Below, piece after piece: positions 1-5,462 of a DNA stretch of 7,169 nucleotides. The DNA is taken from the NCBI GenBank assembly GCA_023489205.1, contig JAMDDF010000075.1, positions 1-7,169 of the forward strand, in the 5' to 3' direction. The notes under the pieces are model-generated. The model was not told the origin of the DNA. It was given only the letters and a program-made list of their open reading frames with translations, and made no database searches. Every line of letters starts with the position of its first letter. Position 1 is the stretch's first letter. The translations under genes were made by a program, and so were the position numbers. The DNA is from Actinomycetota bacterium. Its GTDB lineage: Bacteria > Actinomycetota > Acidimicrobiia > Acidimicrobiales > Palsa-688.

Positions 1-18
1 GCGCGGCGGCGTCGTAAA

Positions 19-531
19 GTGACCAAAGACCCCGCGGGGTGGGCCTACAACCTGCTCGTCCTTTTGCACATAATCTGTGCCGTCGCCGGGTTTGGCGCGG
101 TCGTGTACCGTGGTTTCCTGCTGGAGGTGGCTCGCCGGCGGGGAGCAGCAGGTGCGGCCGAAGCCGGTGTGCTGGCGGTCTACGGCCAGGTTTCGCAGTT
201 CGCGGAGATCCTCATATACGGGGTGGTCGTGTTCGGGTTGGCCGCCCTCGGAGAAGAGGGGCACTCGTCCGATTTCGGCAAGGCGTGGGTCGTCGCCGCC
301 CTCGTCGTCTATTTCGTGATGGTCGGCCTGCTCCACGGCATGGTGCGTCCGGCCGAACGTGACTACCGGCGGACCATGCTCGCGCTCGCCCAGGCACCGC
401 CCGTCAAGCCGCCGGCGCGGCCCCCTGAGCTCGACCGGCTCGACGGCCTCTACCGCCGGATAAGCGCAGGTACCGGCCTGTTCAACGTGCTTTTGCTGGG
501 CGCGCTGTACCTGATGGTGTTCAAGCCCTGA
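19..531 (+). CDS. Small four-helix membrane protein, DUF2269-like
   Basis: The 170-residue product has four hydrophobic stretches that look like membrane helices, at about residues 10-30, 58-78, 89-109 and 149-168. A polar, proline-rich loop (about 125-145) precedes the last helix. The first helix carries the LLHI motif followed by small residues, and the overall size fits DUF2269-type integral membrane proteins, whose function is unknown. The assignment is by general resemblance only. The start is taken as the GTG at 19, which overlaps a TGA in another frame (GTGA). This suggests coupling to a gene ending just upstream of the window. The frame is also open to the window edge (ARRRRK before the GTG), so a start further upstream cannot be excluded. 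No clear ribosome binding site is visible. The gene converges on the BrkB-like gene. Confidence 0.72.
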   Translation: MTKDPAGWAYNLLVLLHIICAVAGFGAVVYRGFLLEVARRRGAAGAAEAGVLAVYGQVSQFAEILIYGVVVFGLAALGEEGHSSDFGKAWVVAALVVYFVMVGLLHGMVRPAERDYRRTMLALAQAPPVKPPARPPELDRLDGLYRRISAGTGLFNVLLLGALYLMVFKP

Positions 532-556
532 ACTGAACGCTCGGCCGAAAAATGTC

Positions 557-573
557 CACTTTTTCAAAAAGTG
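557..573. repeat. Perfect AT-rich inverted repeat in the convergent gap
   Basis: Two perfect 8-base arms (CACTTTTT and AAAAAGTG) flank a single C. The repeat lies in the 121-base gap between the convergent DUF2269-like and BrkB-like genes and is strikingly AT-rich for this window. It could form a weak hairpin and act as a bidirectional terminator, but it has too little GC for a classical one. The preceding bases from 547 (GAAAAATGTCCACTT) resemble bases 4486-4500, so it may instead be a relic of a mobile-element end. Confidence 0.6.
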
Positions 574-602
574 TCGTGCTTGTCGCCAAATGCGCCCCGA
601 AC

Positions 603-632
603 GCGTCAGAAGTTACCGGAGGCGTCAGAAGT
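603..632. repeat. Short direct repeat GCGTCAGAAGT
   Basis: The 11-base word GCGTCAGAAGT occurs exactly at 603-613 and again at 622-632, just beyond the stop codon of the BrkB-like gene. It may have arisen by slippage or be part of a protein-binding or terminator region. No function can be assigned. Confidence 0.5.
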
Positions 633-652
633 CGTCGCCGGCAGGCCCGGGC

Positions 653-1630
653 TCAGACCTGCTGGACTGCAGCATCGCCGTCGAAGGAGACCTGCACGTG
701 CTGCTCGGGCCGGCGCTTGTTTTGGAGCGCTTGAGCGGCAAGCGAGGAGCGGTCGGCCTCGGTGAGCGGGGGCTGCACGAGCGAGCGGGGGAAGAGCCGG
801 CGGGCGAGGACCACGTTCAGCTCGGCCGCATATACGGTGAGCTCCGATATCAAGTAGATCCAGGCGAAAAGACCTATCACTATGCCAAATGTCCCGTAGA
901 GGGAATTGTCGTTTTTCAGGTAATGGCCGACGACGAAGCCTCCGAAGGACTGGAGCACGGTCCAGCCGATCCCGGCGAGGACGGCGCCTGGTACCAGCTG
1001 GCGGAGCTTCACCACCGCTGGGGTGAGGATGCGGAAAGCAAACAGGTAGTCGGCGAAGTTCACCAAGCCCGACGCGGCACCGCCCGCCACGGCGAGGCCG
1101 AGGGAACCATGTGCCGCCGGCACGGCAGCGCCGAGGAAGGTCCCGACGACGAGGCCCACGCCGAGCACGGCGAGGAAGCCGAGGCTGCGGGCAAGGCGGG
1201 CGGGGAACCCTGGACGCTCGGGCCCGGGAAGGTTCCACACCTGCGCCATCGTGAATATGCCGTTCTGGCCGAGGGCGAGCGAGCCCCAGACGAGCCCGCC
1301 GATGCCGACCACGAACCCGAACACGCTGTCCCGCCGCATCGCCTTGATGTTGCCGGAGAGGTCCGTGCCGATTATCGGGAACTTGCTGAGCGCCGACGTC
1401 AAGAGTTCGTGGCGGAGGGTGGGGTGCCCGTTCAAGACCAGCCCTAGGACCGTGACCAGGAGCAACAGGAGCGGGAAGAGGGTCCCGAAGGCCGTGTGCG
1501 CCAGGTTGGCCACGAGCGTGCCGGCGTTGTCGTCCCCGAACTTCTTCACCACCCCGATGACCACCGACAGCGGCACGTGGCGCTGCTGGGTGCGGTCAAG
1601 TTTCCTGACAACGCGTTCAAGCGGGTTCAC
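653..1630 (-). CDS. YihY/BrkB-family inner membrane protein
   Basis: The 325-residue protein has about six hydrophobic segments (roughly residues 48-66, 103-121, 148-172, 176-205, 212-236 and 244-272). Near the end of the membrane domain is the family signature SLYGTFG (243-249), followed by WIYLISE and the AELN motif (269-272). This pattern and the length fit the YihY/virulence factor BrkB family (UPF0761). Once annotated as ribonuclease BN, the family's real role is unsettled; envelope or transport functions have been proposed. The charged C-terminal tail of about 45 residues is probably cytoplasmic. The start is a GTG with a strong ribosome binding site (GGAGGT) six bases upstream. The gene is divergent from the ArgJ gene, with 82 bases between start codons. 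The large plus-strand frames across it are shadows. Confidence 0.9.
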   Translation of the reverse strand: MNPLERVVRKLDRTQQRHVPLSVVIGVVKKFGDDNAGTLVANLAHTAFGTLFPLLLLLVTVLGLVLNGHPTLRHELLTSALSKFPIIGTDLSGNIKAMRRDSVFGFVVGIGGLVWGSLALGQNGIFTMAQVWNLPGPERPGFPARLARSLGFLAVLGVGLVVGTFLGAAVPAAHGSLGLAVAGGAASGLVNFADYLFAFRILTPAVVKLRQLVPGAVLAGIGWTVLQSFGGFVVGHYLKNDNSLYGTFGIVIGLFAWIYLISELTVYAAELNVVLARRLFPRSLVQPPLTEADRSSLAAQALQNKRRPEQHVQVSFDGDAAVQQV

Positions 1631-1636
1631 CGCGCC

Positions 1637-1648
1637 ACCTCCGGAGGT
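1637..1648. promoter_or_regulatory. Ribosome binding site of the BrkB-like gene within a 12-base palindrome
   Basis: ACCTCCGGAGGT is a perfect palindrome. On the minus strand its half at 1637-1642 reads GGAGGT, six bases ahead of the GTG at 1630, and fixes that start. The other half reads GGAGGT on the plus strand but is too far (64 bases) from the ArgJ start to serve it. Self-pairing of the palindrome could reduce access to the site. Confidence 0.75.
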
Positions 1649-1712
1649 CTCTAGCGAGTACGGTTTGGCAGGTCAGGTACCCTATCTTGCCAGCGCTAAG
1701 CAGGGCGCGATC
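1649..1712. promoter_or_regulatory. Divergent intergenic region, presumed promoters for the BrkB-like gene and argJ
   Basis: Promoters for both divergent genes should lie here because no other space is available. Nothing matches a -35/-10 pair well. TTGGCA (1665-1670) resembles a -35 box and TATCTT (1683-1688) a -10 box, but they are only 12 bases apart. No ARG-box-like AT-rich palindrome, as bound by ArgR in many bacteria, was seen. Confidence 0.3.
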
Positions 1713-2903
1713 ATGGTGGCAATGCGAGTGCTGCCAGATGTCACAACCGGTGACGCCATCTGCCTCCCCAAGGGGTTTGTCACTTATGCCGGCAACGCCG
1801 GCATAAAGGACTCGAGCCTCGACCTTTCGATCGTGGCGGGCGAGGGCCCCTGCGTGGCGGCTGGGGTCTTCACGCAGTCGCTCTTCGCCGGGCCGAGCGT
1901 CACCCTTTCCCGGCGCCACCTGGCCGACGGGTCCGCCCGCGCCCTCGTGACGGTCTCGAAGAACGCCAACGTGGCCACCGGGGCACCGGGCGAGCGCGAC
2001 GCAGAGGAGCTGGCCGAGCTCACGGCCAAGGTAGTCGGGTGCGCCCGGGACGACGTTGTGGTGTGCTCGACCGGGGTGATCGGCCGGCGCTACCCGATGG
2101 AGCGGATAAGGGGGCACTTCGCCAGCCTGTCCATGCCCGAGGTGGCGGACTTCCAGGCGATAGCCAGGGCGATCATGACGACGGACACTCGGCCGAAACT
2201 GGCCAGCGCGCCGGCCGGCTCGGCCACGGTCATGGGGCTGGCCAAGGGGTCGGGGATGATCGAGCCCGATATGGCGACGCTGCTTGCGTACGTGTTCACC
2301 GACGCCGAAGTGCCGGCGCCCGACCTCGATGCGATGTGGAGGCGGGCCGTCGATGCCACGTTCAATTGCCTCTCGATCGATACCGACACCTCGACTTCGG
2401 ACTCGGCGGTCGTCATGGCGAGCGGCGCGGCCGGGGAAGTCGAGCCGGCCCAGCTCGAGGGCGCTCTTTTAGCCGTCTGCCGCTCGCTCACGGTCCAGCT
2501 CGCCGCCGACGGCGAGGGTGCTACCAAGGTCCTCCAGGTCCAGGTGGCGGGGGCGGCTGATGCTGCCCAGGCGAAGCGGGTCGCCAAGACGATCGTCAGT
2601 TCGCCCCTCGTCAAGTGCGCCGTCCACGGGGCCGACCCCAACTGGGGCCGGGTCGTGATGGCGATCGGCAAGTGCTGGCAGGAGACCGGTATCAGCGCCG
2701 AGTCGGTGCGGGTGAGCTTCGGGGGCCTCGAGGTCTACCCTCACCAGCTGGCCGCCAGGGACCTCGACCGGCTGGCGCAGCTCATGGCGGAGAGCACCGT
2801 CGAAATCGGCGTCCGCTTGGGGGACGGCCCGGGGGAGGTGACGGTGTGGGGGTGTGACCTGTCCCCCGAGTACGTTCACATAAACGCCTATTACACGACC
2901 TGA
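1713..2903 (+). CDS. argJ: ArgJ: ornithine acetyltransferase / glutamate N-acetyltransferase, Orf6/OAT2-like
   Basis: The protein transfers the acetyl group of N-acetylornithine to glutamate, releasing ornithine (EC 2.3.1.35). Some members also use acetyl-CoA (EC 2.3.1.1). With the ATG at 1713 it has 396 residues, normal for the family. Seen: the oxyanion-hole motif STG (119-121), the KGSGMIEPDMATLL block in which Thr189 is the expected self-cleavage site and nucleophile, FNCLSIDTDTSTSD (217-230), DPNWGRV (308-314) and the C-terminal YTT. FAGPSV, KNANVATG, VIGRRYPME and IMTTDTRP recall Orf6/OAT2 of the clavulanic acid cluster more than standard ArgJ, by memory. The start is uncertain: AGGG lies 7 bases before 1713, and ATG 1722 or GTG 1728 are possible. 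The longer frame back to 1251 is antisense to the BrkB-like gene and is rejected. No other arginine genes adjoin it. It contains one TTA codon (2469-2471). Confidence 0.93.
   Translation: MVAMRVLPDVTTGDAICLPKGFVTYAGNAGIKDSSLDLSIVAGEGPCVAAGVFTQSLFAGPSVTLSRRHLADGSARALVTVSKNANVATGAPGERDAEELAELTAKVVGCARDDVVVCSTGVIGRRYPMERIRGHFASLSMPEVADFQAIARAIMTTDTRPKLASAPAGSATVMGLAKGSGMIEPDMATLLAYVFTDAEVPAPDLDAMWRRAVDATFNCLSIDTDTSTSDSAVVMASGAAGEVEPAQLEGALLAVCRSLTVQLAADGEGATKVLQVQVAGAADAAQAKRVAKTIVSSPLVKCAVHGADPNWGRVVMAIGKCWQETGISAESVRVSFGGLEVYPHQLAARDLDRLAQLMAESTVEIGVRLGDGPGEVTVWGCDLSPEYVHINAYYTT
1784..1806. repeat. Perfect hairpin inside the 5' end of argJ
   Basis: Ten-base arms (TTATGCCGGC and GCCGGCATAA) are perfectly complementary around an AAC loop. 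The hairpin covers codons 24-32, about 70 bases after the start codon. It encodes the local sequence TYAGNAGIK. A stem this stable and this close to the start could slow translation or affect transcript stability. It could also be chance in a GC-rich gene. Confidence 0.7.
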
Positions 2904-2915
2904 AGAGGAACCCCG

Positions 2916-3662
2916 GTGCACCCTCTGGAACAACTGCGTTACGTGGCAAGGGGATGGGAAAGCATGGACGACCTCCCCGTGACCGAGGTAGCGCAGATCC
3001 TCGCCGAACTGGCAGAGGAGAGCCCGGCCACGCTCCTCCATGCCTGCCGGCGCCTGATCGAGTACTTCCCGGCGTCAGGGCGCCTCTGGTGGCTCTCGGC
3101 GCGAGCCCTGTCTGCCCCTGAGCCAGTGGGTGGGATCTGGGAGGCGGCCAACGAGCTCTTGGAGGACCCGACAGGCAAGCGTTTAGCCGCGGCGCTCCCC
3201 GCCGGCGGCGGCGTATCGGTGCTCGGCCCAGCGGCGGACGCAGTGGTGAGCGCGCTCCGGCGCCGGCGGGCCCGGGAAGGCGGCGCGCCCAAGAAGAACC
3301 GTGAGCGGGACCGGAGTTCCCGTGGGCAGGAACGTCAGGGCCAGGAGCCGGCGGTTGTGGTGGTATCGGCCCTGGCGGCGGGGCCGGACGCCCTTCTGCT
3401 CGACGGTGCGGCCGCCAGGCGGGTGCCAGGGCTTGCCGGGCGGGAGAGGACCGTTTGGGCCGTGGTCCCGAGGGGCACGGTCTTGCCGGAGGCCTTGTGG
3501 CAACAGCTGCTCATTCGGGCGCGAAGCGCTGGCGGCGTGGAGACGCTCTCGCCCGACTGCTTCTCCGCGCTGGCCGGACCGAACGGGCTTGCCGACGCGG
3601 CTGACATCTTTTCCTCCCCGACCTGCCCCCCGGTGGCCGAGCTCCTCGGTTGGCGCTCTTGA
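2916..3662 (+). CDS. Conserved actinobacterial protein of unknown function
   Basis: The 248-residue protein starts at a GTG 12 bases after the argJ stop. AAGAGGA lies just upstream at good spacing, so co-transcription with argJ is likely. The N-terminal part (MHPLEQLRYVARGW, then LHACRRLIEYFP and LWWLSAR at about 41-63, and EDPT at 83-86) resembles conserved proteins of Actinobacteria that have no firm function. The C-terminal part has hydrophobic strands (residues 146-165 and 179-184), then VPRGTVLPEALW (184-195) and SPTCPPVAELL at the end. This suggests a Rossmann-like or IF2B-like fold, an inference of low certainty. Between the two parts (115-146) lies a strongly basic, Arg/Lys/Gln-rich stretch that looks like a disordered linker. 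No signal peptide or membrane helix is seen. One TTA codon is present (3183-3185). No catalytic motif could be recognised. Confidence 0.75.
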   Translation: MHPLEQLRYVARGWESMDDLPVTEVAQILAELAEESPATLLHACRRLIEYFPASGRLWWLSARALSAPEPVGGIWEAANELLEDPTGKRLAAALPAGGGVSVLGPAADAVVSALRRRRAREGGAPKKNRERDRSSRGQERQGQEPAVVVVSALAAGPDALLLDGAAARRVPGLAGRERTVWAVVPRGTVLPEALWQQLLIRARSAGGVETLSPDCFSALAGPNGLADAADIFSSPTCPPVAELLGWRS

Positions 3663-3747
3663 CCCCACTAGAGACCCTGGCCGCCGAGGCCACCTCCACC
3701 TAGATTTCCACCAACCTGCCTCCGGCGCCACCTACGATCTGGCCAGC

Positions 3748-4362
3748 ATGGGTTGGGACGGCCGGCTGAACCTGGAGGACCTCGGGGCGGAGGATCCGTT
3801 CGGCACGGTCCTGGCCGACCCCCCGTGGCGATTCGCCAACCGCACCGGCAAGGTGGCCCCCGAGCACCGCCGACTTTCTCGCTACGAGACCATGGACGCG
3901 AAGGACGTCGCATCCTTACCGGTTGCCGACGTCGTGGCCGAACGCTCGCACTGCTACTTGTGGGTCCCGAACGCACTGCTCGCCGAAGGCCTTTCCGTGA
4001 TGGAGAACTGGGGGTTCACCTACAAGGCCAACCTGGTGTGGCACAAGGTGAGAAAGGACGGCGGCTCCGACGGCCGGGGAGTGGGCTTTTACTTCCGCAA
4101 TGTCACCGAGCTGGTCCTCTTCGGCACGCGCGGCAAGCTGCGTACGCTCGCACCGGGCCGGCGCCAGGTCAACCTCATAGCGAGCCGGAAGAGAGAGCAC
4201 AGCCGTAAGCCCGAGGAGCTCTACGGGATAATCGAGGCCTGCTCGCCTGGGCCCTACCTGGAGCTCTTTGCCCGTTACCCCCACCTCGGTTGGGCGTCCT
4301 GGGGAAAGGAAGCGCCGGAGGACGTGGAGCCGCGCGGCCGCCAGTGGAAGGGTTACCGCTGA
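3748..4362 (+). CDS. MT-A70 family adenine N6-methyltransferase
   Basis: The 204-residue protein should transfer a methyl group from S-adenosylmethionine to the N6 of adenine, most likely in DNA. The catalytic DPPW motif is at residues 24-27 (ADPPWRF), followed by LWVPNALL (71-78), GFTYKANLVWHK (89-100), VGFYFRNVTELVLFG (112-126), the KREHSRKPEELY block (148-159) and LELFAR (171-176). These match the bacterial MT-A70 family closely and the length is typical. The ATG at 3748 is the first possible start in frame after the preceding gene's stop. Upstream in-frame codons hold no ATG, GTG or TTG. No ribosome binding site is visible, so translation may be leaderless: TACGAT at 3733-3738 could be a -10 box. 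No restriction enzyme or modification partner is adjacent, so it is an orphan within this window. It contains one TTA codon (3916-3918). Confidence 0.9.
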   Translation: MGWDGRLNLEDLGAEDPFGTVLADPPWRFANRTGKVAPEHRRLSRYETMDAKDVASLPVADVVAERSHCYLWVPNALLAEGLSVMENWGFTYKANLVWHKVRKDGGSDGRGVGFYFRNVTELVLFGTRGKLRTLAPGRRQVNLIASRKREHSRKPEELYGIIEACSPGPYLELFARYPHLGWASWGKEAPEDVEPRGRQWKGYR

Positions 4363-4366
4363 CGGC

Positions 4367-4440
4367 TTGCCCGCCCGCCGGGCTCTGCGTGCGCCCGCCG
4401 GCCGGGCGTGGTCCTCTGCCTGCGCCGCCGGCCCGGCGTG
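4367..4440. repeat. GC-rich tandem imperfect repeats with hairpin potential
   Basis: Just beyond the methyltransferase stop, near-identical copies of a roughly 20-base GC-rich word lie at 4390-4410 and 4421-4440, about 31 bases apart. A weaker copy is at about 4367-4388. Each is itself an imperfect palindrome (for example CGCCCG and CGGGCG around CCGGC), so a row of hairpins could form in the RNA. It may help end transcription of the methyltransferase or protect its 3' end, but no T-run follows on the plus strand. Confidence 0.5.
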
Positions 4441-4443
4441 TTC

Positions 4444-4480
4444 AAAAAACCGGCCGATGTGGCTGGGCAGAAGCCACATC
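4444..4480 (-). terminator. Candidate intrinsic terminator of the GNAT gene
   Basis: On the minus strand a perfect 9-base stem (GATGTGGCT and AGCCACATC, plus-strand 4456-4464 and 4472-4480) with a 7-base loop is followed, after GGCCGG, by six T residues (A-run at 4444-4449). It lies about 58 bases downstream of the GNAT stop codon. The six-base gap between stem and T-run is longer than ideal. The plus strand has no T-run after the stem, so it is not a good terminator for the methyltransferase gene. Confidence 0.55.
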
Positions 4481-4485
4481 CGTCA

Positions 4486-4541
4486 GAAAAAGTGCCACTT
4501 AACCGGTCAAAATCTGGTGAATGTGCCCTTTCGGGGTTCAC
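4486..4541. repeat. AT-rich patch with small palindromes over the GNAT stop codon
   Basis: The patch is conspicuously AT-rich against its surroundings. It holds the palindrome AAGTG-C-CACTT (4490-4500) and a nested inverted repeat: GTGAA (4517-4521) with TTCAC (4537-4541), enclosing CCC and GGG around a TTTC loop. On the minus strand this gives a GAAA tetraloop hairpin that spans the GNAT stop codon. Its first 15 bases match 547-561 at 12 positions. It may be a decayed insertion-sequence end or a transcript-end structure. Confidence 0.4.
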
Positions 4542-5047
4542 GTTTGTAGGTTTTCGGGCGCCCCCGGCACCGGACCGAGGTGCTTCTCGAACCAGTGGCG
4601 TGCGTAGGGGTTGTCGTTGTACGGGCCGGTCTCTGTGTAGCCCGACGAACGGTAGAGGGAGATCGCCTCGGCCAGGTGGGAGCTAGTGTCCAGGCGCACG
4701 GTGGTGCACCCGAGCCGGCGGGCAGCATCCTCGAGCGAGGCGAGCAAGGTCTTGCCGACCCGGTGGCCGCGCGCAGCAGGGTCGACCCACATGTGCTTTA
4801 TCTCGGCCGTGAGCGCGTCGAGCCGGCGGACCGCCCCGCACCCGACAGCGCGGCCCTCGACCCGGGCGACGAGGAAAGCGTCGTTAGGGTGTACGAGTTG
4901 GTCATCGCGCACGGTGAGCGCCAGGCTCGGGTCGAACCCGCCGGGCAAGCGCTGGCGGAGCTCCTCGAAGTACTGCGACAACAGGCCCGTGGCCAGGTTG
5001 CTGCCGGCTGGTTCGGCTGAGACCTCTAGCTTCGCGGCGACGTCCAT
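4538..5047 (-). CDS. GNAT-family N-acetyltransferase
   Basis: The 169-residue protein should move an acetyl group from acetyl-CoA to an amine; the substrate is unknown. Motif A is clear: AEIKHMWVDP (81-90), then RGHRVGK (93-99) as the acetyl-CoA pyrophosphate loop, then the helix TLLASLEDAARRLGC. Motif B follows, with RLDTSSHLAEAISLYRSSGY (118-137), and a conserved end PYNDNPYARHWFEK (142-155). In the loop the usual first glycine of R/QxxGxG is Arg96. Single-domain size is typical of the family. The ATG at 5047 is chosen because GGGAGA lies 8 bases upstream and homologous sequence begins soon after. The frame stays open upstream to 5545, but the extra residues resemble nothing and overlap other signals. 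The last dozen residues (GPVPGAPENLQT) follow the conserved domain, next to an AT-rich patch. Confidence 0.9.
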   Translation of the reverse strand: MDVAAKLEVSAEPAGSNLATGLLSQYFEELRQRLPGGFDPSLALTVRDDQLVHPNDAFLVARVEGRAVGCGAVRRLDALTAEIKHMWVDPAARGHRVGKTLLASLEDAARRLGCTTVRLDTSSHLAEAISLYRSSGYTETGPYNDNPYARHWFEKHLGPVPGAPENLQT

Positions 5048-5173
5048 CTCTCCAGTCTCCCAGGCCCGTGGCGCGAGCCGGCAGCCGCCGGTGACCGGGC
5101 GCAGGAGCGCGCCGGCCCCCTCTCTCTTCGCGTCACGTGGCGTGGTGCCTGCCCCTCGCCGGCGGGCCACAAT

Positions 5174-5398
5174 GTGCACATGAGCCGGCAAGGTGGGGCA
5201 CGACATCAGGGCGGTCGAGCAGGGCCGCGCCGAAAAACGGGTGGCGCGCCCGTGCCGGCCGGCCCCCAGCCGGCGGGTGCCGACGACGAGGTCTACCTCA
5301 CCCCGCGAGTCCGCCGGTTGCGCCATGTGGTGTGGGGGATGCTGGCGGCCTGGCTCGTGCTGGCAGTGTTGGCGGTCGTCCTGGTCAGGGTGCTGTAG
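5174..5398 (+). CDS. Possible small membrane-anchored protein
   Basis: The frame encodes 74 residues from the GTG at 5174, or 72 from the ATG at 5180. The first half is polar and rich in Gly, Pro and Arg. The last 25 or so residues form one strong hydrophobic helix (WGMLAAWLVLAVLAVVLV, about 54-71) preceded by the basic stretch PRVRRLRH. It would therefore be anchored by its C-terminus with the N-terminus in the cytoplasm. No ribosome binding site is evident at either start, and no family was recognised. It sits between the divergent GNAT gene and the rhamnosidase promoter, where no other gene fits. The hydrophobic C-terminus with flanking positive charges argues for a real gene, but chance is possible in such GC-rich DNA. 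Confidence 0.45.
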   Translation: MHMSRQGGARHQGGRAGPRRKTGGAPVPAGPQPAGADDEVYLTPRVRRLRHVVWGMLAAWLVLAVLAVVLVRVL

Positions 5399-5425
5399 GG
5401 CGGGCGGGTCGGAACCCGAGCTCGC

Positions 5426-5455
5426 TTGACACCGACCCAACCGGGACGGTACCAT
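5426..5455 (+). promoter_or_regulatory. Promoter of the rhamnosidase gene
   Basis: TTGACA (5426-5431) is a perfect -35 box. After 18 bases comes TACCAT (5450-5455), which fits the actinobacterial TAnnnT -10 pattern. Transcription would begin near 5461-5463, leaving a leader of about 70 bases before the ATG at 5534. This is the best promoter in the window. Confidence 0.7.
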
Positions 5456-5462
5456 CCCGCCT

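Noticed and set aside
557..573. Classical intrinsic terminator for the convergent genes
   Set aside because: The stem is almost all A-T and has no GC-rich portion, so it would be too weak to act as a standard terminator. It is listed as a repeat instead.
590..1447. Long plus-strand open frame of 285 codons
   Set aside because: It is the shadow of the BrkB-like gene, whose membrane segments and family motifs are clear. The plus-strand product is charged, low-complexity and unrecognisable.
1251..1712. In-frame extension of argJ by 154 residues upstream
   Set aside because: It lies antisense to the well-supported BrkB-like gene, has no resemblance to ArgJ, and would make the protein far longer than the family norm.
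2090..2671. Minus-strand open frame of 193 codons within argJ
   Set aside because: It is fully antisense to the most conserved part of argJ, a common artefact in high-GC genes.
2469..3041. Minus-strand open frame of 190 codons across the argJ end
   Set aside because: It is antisense to argJ motifs and the start of the next gene. The product is His/Arg/Gly-rich without family features.
3301..3747. In-frame extension of the methyltransferase upstream to 3301
   Set aside because: It overlaps the 3' half of the preceding gene in another frame, is Arg/Pro-rich noise, and the MT-A70 domain is complete from the ATG at 3748.
4367..4440. CRISPR array
   Set aside because: The repeat units are imperfect, palindromic, only two or three in number and spaced by about ten bases, and no cas gene is present.
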